Both the position numbers and the translations under genes were made by a program. Positions 17,058 through 23,779 of a stretch of 37,312 nucleotides of DNA are shown one piece after another. Origin of the DNA: a virus. The notes under the pieces are model-generated. The model was not told where the DNA came from and searched no databases. It worked only from the letters and a program-made list of their open reading frames with translations. Within the stretch, counting starts at the first letter, position 1. Every line of letters starts with the position of its first letter. The stretch is from IMG/VR virus record IMGVR_UViG_3300025699_000023, positions 1 to 37,312 of that record, one strand, 5' to 3'.

Positions 17058-17162
17058 AATTCTATTTATTTTAATCCGTTAAAAAACTAATCTTACCCAA
17101 ACCGTTGCACAGATCTACTATCTATTTATTTAATACACAAGCTTTTTTTACTTTATTTCATC

Positions 17163-17182
17163 ACCAACATTAAAACGTTGGT
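17163..17182. other. Hairpin H1 with conserved loop
   Basis: ACCAAC and GTTGGT arms enclose ATTAAAAC. The word CATTAAAACG at its tip recurs in hairpins H2 and H3 with different stems. Lies downstream of a 71-residue orphan gene. An adjacent imperfect stem, GATAAGAAAGC with GCTTCTTATC on the minus strand, follows the stop codon of that gene (17190-17220). Confidence 0.6.
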
Positions 17183-17224
17183 CAACAGTTGATAAGAAGC
17201 ATTACACGCTTTCTTATCTTGGTG

Positions 17225-17440
17225 TTAGCCACAATTAATTAATTCTATTAATCTATCTGCAAGCCATTCTTGGTCTTCGTGGTCTTCTATGTATTTAAGG
17301 TCAACTTCTTTTAATTCTGTAATTAACAGTTCACGTTGTTGGCTAACATCAAATAAAACCAATAACTCATCTACTGCTTCTTTAGGTTCTAAATGTCCAC
17401 TTTCAACTTTACCTACTATTTGTTCAAATTTATCTTTCAT
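17225..17440 (-). CDS. 71-residue acidic orphan protein
   Basis: Starts MKDKFEQIVGKVESGHLEPK and continues as a charged helical protein (DQEWLADRLIELINCG at the end). No recognised domain. It is flanked by structured intergenic DNA and belongs to a run of small ORFs that look like acquired cassettes. Confidence 0.6.
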   Translation of the reverse strand: MKDKFEQIVGKVESGHLEPKEAVDELLVLFDVSQQRELLITELKEVDLKYIEDHEDQEWLADRLIELINCG

Positions 17441-17467
17441 ATCGTTACTTGTTTTATCTGTATTACG

Positions 17468-17629
17468 TTAGGCAACATATACTTCTGTGTATGTTATTGC
17501 AATAAACGGTATTAAGTAAATCTTACTTTTAAATTTGCACTCTCCTTTTACACCTACATTACTTTTAACATATCCAAAGCCTACGTTAAAAATTGGACTA
17601 AATGTTATTTGTTTGTCTACTAATTTCAT
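17468..17629 (-). CDS. 53-residue orphan ORF flanked by inverted repeats
   Basis: Reads MKLVDKQITFSPIFNVGFGY, then a beta-rich, mildly hydrophobic tail (KIYLIPFIAITYTEVYVA). The stop codon TAA is part of the repeat GTTGCCTAAC, and its inverse GTTAGGCAAC lies just before the start (17636-17645 on the plus strand). ORF-plus-flanking-inverse boundaries of this form are typical of mobile gene cassettes. Function unknown. Confidence 0.55.
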   Translation of the reverse strand: MKLVDKQITFSPIFNVGFGYVKSNVGVKGECKFKSKIYLIPFIAITYTEVYVA

Positions 17630-17648
17630 AATTACGTTGCCTAACAAT

Positions 17649-17720
17649 GGCTAAAGTTAATAGCCTCGCAAGGTCTTGTTATAATTTGATGGTTAATATT
17701 AAAGGCTACTAACCTTAGCC
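17649..17720. repeat. Imperfect 17-bp inverted repeat, structured intergenic DNA
   Basis: Arms 17649-17665 and 17704-17720 (GGCTA, variable centre, TAGCC) are complementary over 17 positions with only two G-U-compatible differences, and both are followed by TCG. Each arm is also a short palindrome, so the segment can fold in two ways. No gene is seen here. Confidence 0.6.
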
Positions 17721-17727
17721 TCGTCCG

Positions 17728-17790
17728 ATAAAAAACATTAAAACGATTTTTTATACTATACGTTGTAAAACATTAAAACGATTTTACAAC
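17728..17790. other. Hairpins H2 and H3 with identical 11-nt loops
   Basis: H2 (17728-17754) has ATAAAAAA/TTTTTTAT arms, H3 (17762-17790) has GTTGTAAAA/TTTTACAAC arms; both enclose CATTAAAACGA. Stems differ while pairing is kept, pointing to selection for a stem with a fixed loop. Confidence 0.7.
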
Positions 17791-17807
17791 AAAGTATATA
17801 AATAATG

Positions 17808-17990
17808 CTACATTCCGTAACTATCATCCATCATCTTTTCAACCGCTTCCATTCCTTTAATAATTTTCTTAAATGGTTCATCTAATAATTTTGGGTCTAA
17901 ATGAAATATATGACCGTATTCCTCTATCTTGTAATAGAAGTCAATTATTTCACTCATTTCCGCTTTCTTTATTTCTCTTATATCTGACAT
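17808..17990 (-). CDS. 60-residue orphan protein
   Basis: Starts MSDIREIKKAEMSEIIDFYY and ends KGMEAVEKMMDDSYGM; helical and charged. Preceded by AACGATATG, the same start context as the 71-residue orphan gene at 17440. No function recognised. Confidence 0.55.
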   Translation of the reverse strand: MSDIREIKKAEMSEIIDFYYKIEEYGHIFHLDPKLLDEPFKKIIKGMEAVEKMMDDSYGM

Positions 17991-18028
17991 ATCGTTTTAT
18001 TTAATCCGCACTATTCATATACTAAGCG

Positions 18029-18244
18029 TTATATGCAATTAAGCAAATCCGTTTCTATTTGGTTTATTTCGTCAAGGGTTCTGTTCAATGGTAAGTACTT
18101 TCTATGTGGTTCGTTATTAAGGTTGTCAATTTCAAACCACTTCCATTCATAAATCGCATCTTTAGGGTCTTTATAGTTAGGTGGTACAAATTCATTTTGC
18201 TCATCCTTAACACCCCAAAGTCCGTTCTTTTTAAATAATTTCAT
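18029..18244 (-). CDS. 71-residue orphan protein flanked by inverted repeats
   Basis: The ATG at 18244 (MKLFKKNGLWGVKDEQNEFV) is preferred because an inverted repeat, GCTTnnnnGCATATAAC, lies at 18254-18270, just upstream; the frame is open to 18337. The matching arm GTTATATGCnnnnAAGC (18028-18044) overlaps the stop codon. The product has an aromatic-rich centre (YEWKWFEIDNL). It belongs to the cassette-like run. Function unknown. Confidence 0.55.
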   Translation of the reverse strand: MKLFKKNGLWGVKDEQNEFVPPNYKDPKDAIYEWKWFEIDNLNNEPHRKYLPLNRTLDEINQIETDLLNCI

Positions 18245-18362
18245 TTCAAAATTGCTTAAAAGCATATAACACCGTATATAGTTTATATGCCTAGTTAATA
18301 TTCGTTTTAATTCAAAGTGTAGTTTAATGGCACACAAACCATATACAACACGTTGTAAACAA

Positions 18363-18611
18363 TTACATACCGTTGTATATTTGGTGCATTTTTACTGCTT
18401 CATTTCCATAACCATTAATTGCTAACTTATTTGCCAACTTAAATACTTCGGTATGCAACTGCTCGCTATCGCTTTCACAACTATGCGTATAATTAATAGC
18501 TTCTAATAGCTCTTTTGCAATGTCAGTTATGTCTTCTTGTCTAAAAAAAGAACAGTTATTCTCATTAAATCCGTGTTCTTCAAATATATTTATTATTTTT
18601 TGTAGTTCCAT
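18363..18611 (-). CDS. 82-residue orphan protein
   Basis: Starts MELQKIINIFEEHGFNENNC and ends AVKMHQIYNGM, mostly helical. An ATATACAAC/GTTGTATAT inverted repeat lies around its stop (18337-18375), resembling the borders of neighbouring ORFs. No family recognised. Confidence 0.55.
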   Translation of the reverse strand: MELQKIINIFEEHGFNENNCSFFRQEDITDIAKELLEAINYTHSCESDSEQLHTEVFKLANKLAINGYGNEAVKMHQIYNGM

Positions 18612-18671
18612 TTTTGTTAATTTTAATTATTATTCAACGCTACTAATCATACACTTTCAAGTTGTAAGTAA

Positions 18672-18863
18672 TTACAAGCGTTCTATTATTTCATCTAATT
18701 GGTCAGTGTTGTGTAATTGGCAGTTATTATAAGCGAAATCCTTTAAATCTTCAACCGCTTGTAACTTCCCTTCGGTATTGCTAACAACGGGTAAAATTAA
18801 TTCTTTAACTACCTTTATAAAAGCCTCCTTAGTCATTGCCATAACAACATCGCCATCTACCAT
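18672..18863 (-). CDS. 63-residue small protein coupled to the HTH gene
   Basis: Starts MVDGDVVMAMTKEAFIKVVK; the first ATG overlaps the stop of the helix-turn-helix gene by seven bases, and MTKEAF (18836) is an alternative start. Ends LHNTDQLDEIIERL. A TTGTAA/TTACAA hairpin overlaps the stop. Function unknown. Confidence 0.55.
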   Translation of the reverse strand: MVDGDVVMAMTKEAFIKVVKELILPVVSNTEGKLQAVEDLKDFAYNNCQLHNTDQLDEIIERL

Positions 18864-19480
18864 AGTTGTTGGTTTAGTAATTCTTTTTCTTTTTTAAGTT
18901 CATTACTCATGTTTCTATATATAGTTCTGCTAGAACACTTTAAAGTTTCAGCTAACTTAACCATAGTTATAATTTCGTTTTCGTGGTTAATAAAAATCAT
19001 AGCATCGTATATTTCACTGCTGGATATTTTAGATCTACCTACTAGCTTACCTACTATAGAGAGCTTTTGTCGCATATCAAGACCGCTATAATCCTTAAAG
19101 ATTACTTTACGTAACTTATTAGGAGGAGGTGTTTCGAGATCCATTAAAGACACATCGTATATCATGCTTTGTAGTAGTTGCTCTGAAACTTTAAACGTAA
19201 CAAATCCTGCTTTCTTATTACATATATACTTAGACATCGCTTCAAAGCCTTCTTGATCCATCTGAGGATTCAAGTACCATAATACATACAAATGCCATTT
19301 AAGACTCCTATATGTATTGATTTTAGCTTTAGAATTAAATAGTGTATAGCATTGACGTGTACCCGCTTCGTAGTAATTACCCCAATCAAATACTTCTGTT
19401 GGTTTGTCATCTACTGGATCACATCTATAGAATATCCTATGACGATCTAAATATGATGTATCTCTTGTATAATGCGACAT
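18857..19480 (-). CDS. Helix-turn-helix protein, possible regulator or replication initiator
   Basis: A 207-residue protein beginning MSHYTRDTSYLDRHRIFYRC. The N-terminal part contains aromatic-rich DWGNYYEAGTRQCYTLFNSK and WHLYVLWYLNP; the C-terminal 50 residues read as a helix-turn-helix, MVKLAETLKCSSRTIYRNMS, followed by a charged helix. No exact family is recognised. Its start codon lies inside a palindromic 52-bp site whose relatives flank the right end of the leftward genes (26455, 27836), so autoregulation or origin binding is an attractive inference. The start is preceded by AAGAGG, an unusual ribosome site here. Confidence 0.75.
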   Translation of the reverse strand: MSHYTRDTSYLDRHRIFYRCDPVDDKPTEVFDWGNYYEAGTRQCYTLFNSKAKINTYRSLKWHLYVLWYLNPQMDQEGFEAMSKYICNKKAGFVTFKVSEQLLQSMIYDVSLMDLETPPPNKLRKVIFKDYSGLDMRQKLSIVGKLVGRSKISSSEIYDAMIFINHENEIITMVKLAETLKCSSRTIYRNMSNELKKEKELLNQQLW

Positions 19481-19522
19481 TAGCCTCTTACTATTAAATA
19501 ATTAACAAGCTATCGTCACACT
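19471..19522. promoter_or_regulatory. Palindromic site, copy a
   Basis: Arms AATGCGACATTAGCCT and AAGCTATCGTCACACT flank a 20-bp AT-rich core. Reverse-complemented, it aligns along its full length with copies at 26455 and 27836. It covers the start of the helix-turn-helix gene. Confidence 0.8.
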
Positions 19523-19584
19523 TTCGTTTCGATGCTTCAGTTGTTTGTTTTGGCGGAATCATAATATTTATTGAAAATAAATAA

Positions 19585-19857
19585 TTACCGGTCATTCAAT
19601 CGTTTTTGCAGCACCTCTATCTGATCATTAATTTGAGGTACTAATTCATACTGCTCTGTTGCTATGTACTCCAATCGTTTAGCTCTAAGTACATTTAACT
19701 CCTCTTCTAAAGTTAAATATGCTTTAGGCTTTTTACCAGAATACTTATCCATTTGTATTTCGAAGTCAGCATCCCACTGTTGTTGCTTTTCAACTAACTT
19801 CTCCATTACTTTTGTTGAAACTACTTCTGCTAACTTTTCAATTTGTTTATCAGTCAT
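19585..19857 (-). CDS. Small coiled-coil protein with a UVR-like motif
   Basis: A 90-residue protein: helical N terminus (MTDKQIEKLAEVVSTKVMEK), a KKPKAYLT link, then EEELNVLRAKRLEYIATEQY and a final helix with QINDQIEVLQKRL, whose layout resembles the paired helices of UVR motifs in UvrB/UvrC-type proteins. Role unknown; a protein-interaction helix pair is likely. Driven by element P2 just upstream. Confidence 0.6.
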   Translation of the reverse strand: MTDKQIEKLAEVVSTKVMEKLVEKQQQWDADFEIQMDKYSGKKPKAYLTLEEELNVLRAKRLEYIATEQYELVPQINDQIEVLQKRLNDR

Positions 19858-19870
19858 TTTTTATATTTAT

Positions 19871-19906
19871 TATATTATCTATTGCCGCTCGTAGCGGTTC
19901 CGTATT
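19871..19906 (-). promoter_or_regulatory. 36-bp promoter-like element P2
   Basis: Keeps ACGA, 9 bp, GATAATATA, with a diverged upstream half (ATACGGAACC). It contains a CCGCT/AGCGG palindrome around ACGA and ends 13 bases before the 90-residue gene. The most diverged member. Confidence 0.6.
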
Positions 19907-20375
19907 ACTTTGCTCTTAATATTATGCTTTCGTTAGCATTTCTTACTGTGTGTTTTTCGTTTTCGTAATAATTCCAGTACGCATCTACACTACATTCAGT
20001 TTTATATTCGTCAGGCATACACTGTGGAGGTTGCGTAAACGCTTGGTTACTAATACGCTTAGGAAAAGTGTATAGCACATCACGACATTTACTTATTGTT
20101 AAATGCTGTTTGCCGTAACGTTTAGTATACTCTTCGCCTAGTGCTAACATATGTTCGTAAGCCCAGAAGTAATTTTCAGCAGAAGCTCGTACCCACACTG
20201 CGGACGGATGGTTTTTGTGTGTCGCTTTGTAAGGTACATCTGCTTCTTCTTCATCTAATATAATATGTGCAGTGCATAGTAATTGAGCTGTTTCAAGGAT
20301 CATCTTTACTACATGCTTATTATATTGTACTTGTGCTGCTTTTTTAGGACAGTGAGATAGATAGAATATATTCAT
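19905..20375 (-). CDS. Conserved-type phage protein of unknown function
   Basis: The 156 residues begin MNIFYLSHCPKKAAQVQYNK, then HVVKMILETAQLLCTAH, ATHKNHPSAVWVRAS and ENYFWAYEHMLALGEEYTKR. This pattern of Asp/His/Lys-rich conserved blocks recurs in many phages as a protein of unknown function, to my knowledge. The His-rich N terminus suggests a metal or nucleic-acid site. It carries a copy of the GTATAGCA word (20068). Confidence 0.75.
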   Translation of the reverse strand: MNIFYLSHCPKKAAQVQYNKHVVKMILETAQLLCTAHIILDEEEADVPYKATHKNHPSAVWVRASAENYFWAYEHMLALGEEYTKRYGKQHLTISKCRDVLYTFPKRISNQAFTQPPQCMPDEYKTECSVDAYWNYYENEKHTVRNANESIILRAK

Positions 20376-20377
20376 AG

Positions 20378-20596
20378 TTATCTTGTAAATTTAAAGTCGT
20401 TCTTAATATACTTGTTAAAGAATCTACCCTTAGATCTTGCTTCGATTAAACCATTAAAGACATGGTAAGGAACTCCCTCGTAAGTATAAACAGCTGATGG
20501 TAAATCAAGTGATAAGTTTTTAGATTCGTAGTTGTATTCTGCGCATTGTACAGCGCTTGAGTCAAATTCAAAATAGCCTTTGGTATTATTGTTCAT
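20378..20596 (-). CDS. KTSC-domain protein
   Basis: A 72-residue protein matching the KTSC domain: FDSSAVQCAEYNYESKNLSL, then YTYEGVPYHVFNGLIEA and SKGRFFNKYIKNDF. KTSC domains occur in phage and bacterial proteins and are thought to bind nucleic acid or assist lysyl-tRNA-type functions; the exact role is unknown. Transcribed from P3, 15 bases upstream. Confidence 0.8.
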   Translation of the reverse strand: MNNNTKGYFEFDSSAVQCAEYNYESKNLSLDLPSAVYTYEGVPYHVFNGLIEARSKGRFFNKYIKNDFKFTR

Positions 20597-20611
20597 AAGT
20601 TTATTGTTTAT

Positions 20612-20647
20612 TATATTATCGTTACTTGTTCGTGTTTAGTTTGTAAA
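20612..20647 (-). promoter_or_regulatory. 36-bp promoter-like element P3
   Basis: TTTACAAACT, 4 bp, ACGA, 9 bp, GATAATATA reading leftward, directly upstream of the KTSC gene and just after the preceding stop. Confidence 0.75.
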
Positions 20648-20650
20648 TTA

Positions 20651-20815
20651 TTACTCATAGAATTCGTCTATTGTTTTATGGTGATAGCCCATAGCTTTAA
20701 CTATTTCTAACCATAGCTCATGAAGTTCTTCAAGTGTTAAGTCTGAACGATCTACTTGAGTAGATATTTCTTTATTATAGTAATTTAATGTTATTTTTAA
20801 CGGTTCTTTGTGCAT
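20651..20815 (-). CDS. 54-residue small protein
   Basis: Starts MHKEPLKITLNYYNKEISTQ and has DLTLEELHELWLEIVKAMGY, an amphipathic helix. It fits exactly between the Gp88-like gene and P3. Function unknown. Confidence 0.6.
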   Translation of the reverse strand: MHKEPLKITLNYYNKEISTQVDRSDLTLEELHELWLEIVKAMGYHHKTIDEFYE

Positions 20816-20826
20816 AATTTATTATT

Positions 20827-21432
20827 TTAGTGAAATATTAATCCTACTTTATTTGTTTTATTAAACCATCTAGTAGCCATTAGATCAGTAGATGAAGCAT
20901 CGGTATAACCAGCAGAAACAAGATCGCTATGACTAGAAAATATTTTGGTGTGTCTATGTTGTCTCTCATCTATTAAATGTTTTTGCTTTCCTGAATCAGA
21001 AAATATTATATCATAATTACTTGGCAAAGATGTTTTTAACATCATATCAATCATATTGGTGTAACTGTAAAACCGCACGTTCGGATTGTGTATAGCAATC
21101 GCGATCCACTTGTTTAAATAAGCGTTAGAATAGTAATCGCCGCTGTCATGCACTCTTACGTAGTCAGGTTTCTTCTTACGTATTTCAGCATTCATAGCTT
21201 CGATAAAGTCATCAGTCTTTGATAACTGGTAACGATTTTCAAACGCTGGTTTTACATTACTCCAGATGTAGGCTCCTTTCTTAGCGTAACAGAATTTAAC
21301 ACAACTGTCAGCCATGGGGCACGTCAGCTTCCCGCTAGCAGATTTGTAGGCAGGAATACCGAAGTTAAAAACCCGAAGCCCTAATGCTTTAGATGTTTTT
21401 TTAAGTTTGGAATTTTGGGTTAGTAGATTCAT
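20827..21432 (-). CDS. Gp88-like phage protein
   Basis: A 201-residue protein that resembles the mycobacteriophage Gp88 family: TCPMADSCVKFCYAKKGAY (37-55) with closely spaced cysteines, YVRVHDSGDYYSNAYLNKW, and RFYSYTNMIDMML. The Cys cluster may bind metal. Function of the family is unknown. It contains the GTATAGCA word at 21088. Confidence 0.75.
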   Translation of the reverse strand: MNLLTQNSKLKKTSKALGLRVFNFGIPAYKSASGKLTCPMADSCVKFCYAKKGAYIWSNVKPAFENRYQLSKTDDFIEAMNAEIRKKKPDYVRVHDSGDYYSNAYLNKWIAIAIHNPNVRFYSYTNMIDMMLKTSLPSNYDIIFSDSGKQKHLIDERQHRHTKIFSSHSDLVSAGYTDASSTDLMATRWFNKTNKVGLIFH

Positions 21433-21434
21433 AA

Positions 21435-21539
21435 TTATTCTTCGTTATCTTTTTTTCGCATTCTCCAGTCAAGGTATATTGGACCTATAAAAGATGCAGA
21501 AAATATGGTTAATAGTACTAGGTTTGTAGTCGTTATCAT
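21435..21539 (-). CDS. 34-residue single-span membrane peptide
   Basis: Starts MITTTNLVLLTIFSASFIGP, a single hydrophobic segment, then DWRMRKKDNEE as a charged cytoplasmic tail. Lies immediately downstream of P4. Small phage membrane peptides of this kind can act on the host envelope, but nothing more specific is visible. Confidence 0.55.
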   Translation of the reverse strand: MITTTNLVLLTIFSASFIGPIYLDWRMRKKDNEE

Positions 21540-21544
21540 ACAAA

Positions 21545-21580
21545 TATATTATCGATAAGTGATCGTGTTAGTTTTGTAAC
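21545..21580 (-). promoter_or_regulatory. 36-bp promoter-like element P4
   Basis: TTACAAAAC, 4 bp, ACGA, 9 bp, GATAATATA reading leftward. It begins at the stop codon of the upstream gene and lies six bases before the membrane peptide ATG. Confidence 0.75.
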
Positions 21581-21747
21581 TACCAGCTAGATGGTCTTGT
21601 TCTACGTATAATAGCGGTATTAGTTTGAGTATCTATTAGTTTATCAGGAGATACAGAGGCTTGTTTACCGTCTTCATACTGTATTATGCATAGGTCATAG
21701 CCGTGATGTAATAAATCTACGGCTTGTCCTTCGAATCTATAGCTCAT
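21580..21747 (-). CDS. 55-residue small protein
   Basis: Starts MSYRFEGQAVDLLHHGYDLC, then SVSPDKLIDTQTNTAIIRRT with a basic end. The overall layout resembles a small SH3-like beta barrel, but this is weak. Its last codon touches P4. Confidence 0.6.
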   Translation of the reverse strand: MSYRFEGQAVDLLHHGYDLCIIQYEDGKQASVSPDKLIDTQTNTAIIRRTRPSSW

Positions 21748-21749
21748 AA

Positions 21750-22013
21750 TTAATCTAATAAAACCATATAGGCTTCAGTGTTGTTTTTACGAAACCACGT
21801 TAATGCTTTTTGAAACTCATTAACCTGCTTTTTTGTTACAGTTTTTGGCGCTACTTCGAATATATAGTTGCTACCCATTATATAATCGTAGATAGAGAGC
21901 TCGAGAGCGTTAAGTGTATAGCATTCGCCGCTAAAACTGTTAGTAACTTTTTCACCTTTATCATAGATCATACCTTGAAACCATTTAGGCACTTTTTGCT
22001 CGTTAGTTTTCAT
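21750..22013 (-). CDS. 87-residue early-region protein
   Basis: Starts MKTNEQKVPKWFQGMIYDKG and has SGECYTLNALELSIYDYIMG, then a Lys-rich helix. It overlaps the neighbouring coiled-coil gene by 11 bases. It contains the GTATAGCA word at 21914, read as Cys-Tyr-Thr. Function unknown. Confidence 0.7.
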   Translation of the reverse strand: MKTNEQKVPKWFQGMIYDKGEKVTNSFSGECYTLNALELSIYDYIMGSNYIFEVAPKTVTKKQVNEFQKALTWFRKNNTEAYMVLLD

Positions 22014-22362
22014 CTTCGTCGCTTATTATGTTAAACAAATTTTCTATACCATCAGATATTTCTTCAGATAATTGATCGGTATCATTAAATTCTATGCTAC
22101 CTAAAGCTAGTGAATTGTTGTAGTCAATTTCGAAATCAACCTCATAGCTATCTACGTTACTAAGACTGCTTGCGTTTATTGATTGTTCTATTACATCTCT
22201 AATGTCATTAACAATATCTCTGGTAATTTTTACTTTGTTAACGGCTTCTAATTGGCCTTCAACGATTTTAAGATCGTCTTTAACTACTTTAGCGTTTAGT
22301 TCTAGCGAGTTTAGTGTAATTTCTAACTCGTTTACTTTGTCTTGTAATTCTGCTTTTGTCAT
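22003..22362 (-). CDS. 119-residue coiled-coil acidic protein
   Basis: Residues 1-50 form a leucine-rich coiled coil (ELQDKVNELEITLNSLEL); the remainder is acidic and beta-like with an acidic end (FNIISDEDEN). Likely dimeric. No family recognised. Confidence 0.7.
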   Translation of the reverse strand: MTKAELQDKVNELEITLNSLELNAKVVKDDLKIVEGQLEAVNKVKITRDIVNDIRDVIEQSINASSLSNVDSYEVDFEIDYNNSLALGSIEFNDTDQLSEEISDGIENLFNIISDEDEN

Positions 22363-22363
22363 A

Positions 22364-22582
22364 TTATTGGGTTTTATTTGATTTTTCTATTAATTCGGCA
22401 ATATACTGCCATACTTTTAATTCTGTTTTATTACCTTCAGCAACTAATACAAATTGCTCACGTGATATGTCACCACCGTAGAAGCCACACTCGAGGTCAA
22501 CCACATCTCGACGGATCTGAAAGTTTAGCATTGAGATCTTAGCGAAAGCTTTGTCGCTAGCTCGGTTGTGTATAGCACTCAT
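22364..22582 (-). CDS. 72-residue early-region protein
   Basis: Starts MSAIHNRASDKAFAKISMLN and ends WQYIAELIEKSNKTQ. The start codon and codons 2-4 hold the GTATAGCA word (read Ser-Ala-Ile-His). Shares one base with the upstream gene. Function unknown. Confidence 0.65.
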   Translation of the reverse strand: MSAIHNRASDKAFAKISMLNFQIRRDVVDLECGFYGGDISREQFVLVAEGNKTELKVWQYIAELIEKSNKTQ

Positions 22583-22815
22583 TAGTCTTTAACGAATAAT
22601 TGTTCGCCGAATCGATACATAAACACTGAAACATAACAGTTATCAACGTCGCAGAAAGTCATAATAGACTCGACTTCGCCTATAGTAAGATCGCTATAGA
22701 ACTTGTTATCGATTAAAAGTTTTGTAACTCGAGCTACTGAGTCGGCATATTCTGGGGCGTTACTATTAAGATTAACTAATAGTTTAGGCTGCAAGCGGTC
22801 ATAAAGTGTTTTCAT
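22582..22815 (-). CDS. 77-residue early-region protein
   Basis: Starts MKTLYDRLQPKLLVNLNSNA and continues with ARVTKLLIDNKFYSDLTIGE, ending FMYRFGEQLFVKD. First gene after P5. No domain recognised. Confidence 0.65.
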   Translation of the reverse strand: MKTLYDRLQPKLLVNLNSNAPEYADSVARVTKLLIDNKFYSDLTIGEVESIMTFCDVDNCYVSVFMYRFGEQLFVKD

Positions 22816-22840
22816 TATATTATATTTAGTTTATTACAAT

Positions 22841-22876
22841 TATATTATCGAATATAGTTCGTGTTTATTTTGTAAT
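22841..22876 (-). promoter_or_regulatory. 36-bp promoter-like element P5
   Basis: ATTACAAAAT, 4 bp, ACGA, 9 bp, GATAATATA reading leftward. Its upstream half lies inside the last codons of the 60-residue gene. Confidence 0.75.
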
Positions 22877-23047
22877 TTTTGTTTGGTTTACTAAGTCATT
22901 ACCTAACATTTCGTAAGTTTCACCGTCTTCTAATGAACACTCGTTTTTCACGAAATCCCATATTTCTCTGATGTACTGACCTTCACATCCCGGTTTGTTT
23001 TGTTTTTTGAAGTACTCTATAGTATCTTCATTCCAATAGTATTTCAT
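22865..23047 (-). CDS. 60-residue early-region protein
   Basis: Starts MKYYWNEDTIEYFKKQNKPG, contains a DFVKNECSLEDGETYEML stretch, ends NQTKITK. Overlaps P5. Function unknown. Confidence 0.6.
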   Translation of the reverse strand: MKYYWNEDTIEYFKKQNKPGCEGQYIREIWDFVKNECSLEDGETYEMLGNDLVNQTKITK

Positions 23048-23048
23048 A

Positions 23049-23186
23049 TTATTTGAATTTTGCCGCGACTTCGTATATTTCTTGTCGATCGTCTTTATCT
23101 AGGTTGTTGATGTTCAAGCTAGCGTATTGTTTCAGTGCATAGTGTATAAATATGCAATCGCTTTCTGTTAATTCTATATTTCTCAT
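23049..23186 (-). CDS. 45-residue early-region protein
   Basis: Reads MRNIELTESDCIFIHYALKQ, then an acidic-to-basic tail (DKDDRQEIYEVAAKFK). It fits between two neighbours with one-base gaps, which supports the call. Confidence 0.6.
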   Translation of the reverse strand: MRNIELTESDCIFIHYALKQYASLNINNLDKDDRQEIYEVAAKFK

Positions 23187-23187
23187 A

Positions 23188-23508
23188 TTATTTAGTTTTA
23201 TAAGGTGTTGTTTTTAAGTATGCTGCTTCAAATTCTTGAGACTTTTTATAGTAAAAATCACCAAAGGTGTTTTCGCCATATAGTTGTTCGTACAAGGTTT
23301 TGAATCCAATGTATTGAACTTTTTTGTCGTTTATAAAGAAACCTAATTCTATTTCGCTAATGTCGTGACCATACTTTTTACCTATTCCAGGAACTTCTGA
23401 TACCATACTGTATACTCTTGCTTCTATTTGAAACATACCCTCATCTTTAGTGAATTTAGTGAACACACTAAGATCCGTAATTTCATCTACTTTTTTAATT
23501 TTACTCAT
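23188..23508 (-). CDS. 106-residue early-region protein
   Basis: Starts MSKIKKVDEITDLSVFTKFT; contains VPGIGKKYGHDISEIELGFF and an aromatic C-terminal half (FGDFYYKKSQEFEAAYLK). No recognised family. It is the first protein gene downstream of the tRNA-like RNA. Confidence 0.65.
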   Translation of the reverse strand: MSKIKKVDEITDLSVFTKFTKDEGMFQIEARVYSMVSEVPGIGKKYGHDISEIELGFFINDKKVQYIGFKTLYEQLYGENTFGDFYYKKSQEFEAAYLKTTPYKTK

Positions 23509-23530
23509 TTTACTTGATTTAATTTGTTAG

Positions 23531-23733
23531 TAACTAGTGAGGAATCGAACCTCATACTCGTCAGTAGTATTTGGTTTGTGGAGTCAAAGCCACAATTATT
23601 TTAAGATACCAAACCATACCTAGTTTCCGGCTCATTACGTGATCATTAATCGTATCTTTCGCCAATTGCTCTCATGCCATAACTCACCACCAATAATGCA
23701 CCACACCGTATCTCCCCCCTGAGTTCCTAGTTA
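23531..23733 (-). ncRNA. tRNA-like structured RNA
   Basis: On the minus strand a canonical T-arm, TGAGG-TTCGATT-CCTCA (23538-23554), is followed by CTAGTTA (23531-23537). Upstream lie a small hairpin TACT/AGTA resembling a long variable arm and a 6-bp stem TTGTGG/CCACAA with an 8-nt loop CTTTGACT in the anticodon position. The perfect partner of the acceptor strand, TAACTAG, is about 200 bases away (23727-23733), while the nearer AACTAG (about 23621) pairs over only six bases and gives a poor D-arm. It may be a degenerate serine- or leucine-type tRNA, a tRNA with a short intron, or a tRNA mimic. No ORF covers it, and P6 would transcribe it. Confidence 0.45.
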
Positions 23734-23779
23734 TACTTGCACCTGGATTTTATAGTTCATACCTTGTTGAGCTTTGTTA

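Noticed and set aside
17163-17790. H2 and H3 as intrinsic terminators
   Set aside because: Stems consist almost only of A-T pairs, no T-run follows in the leftward direction, and the conserved loop is not expected of terminators.
18244-18337. Upstream extension of the 71-residue orphan to 18337
   Set aside because: The extension crosses the flanking inverted repeat; the later ATG matches the cassette-type layout.
19494-19562. 22-residue leftward ORF (MIPPKQTTEASKRKCDDSLL)
   Set aside because: It overlaps palindromic site a and has no other support; the DNA is better explained as a control region.
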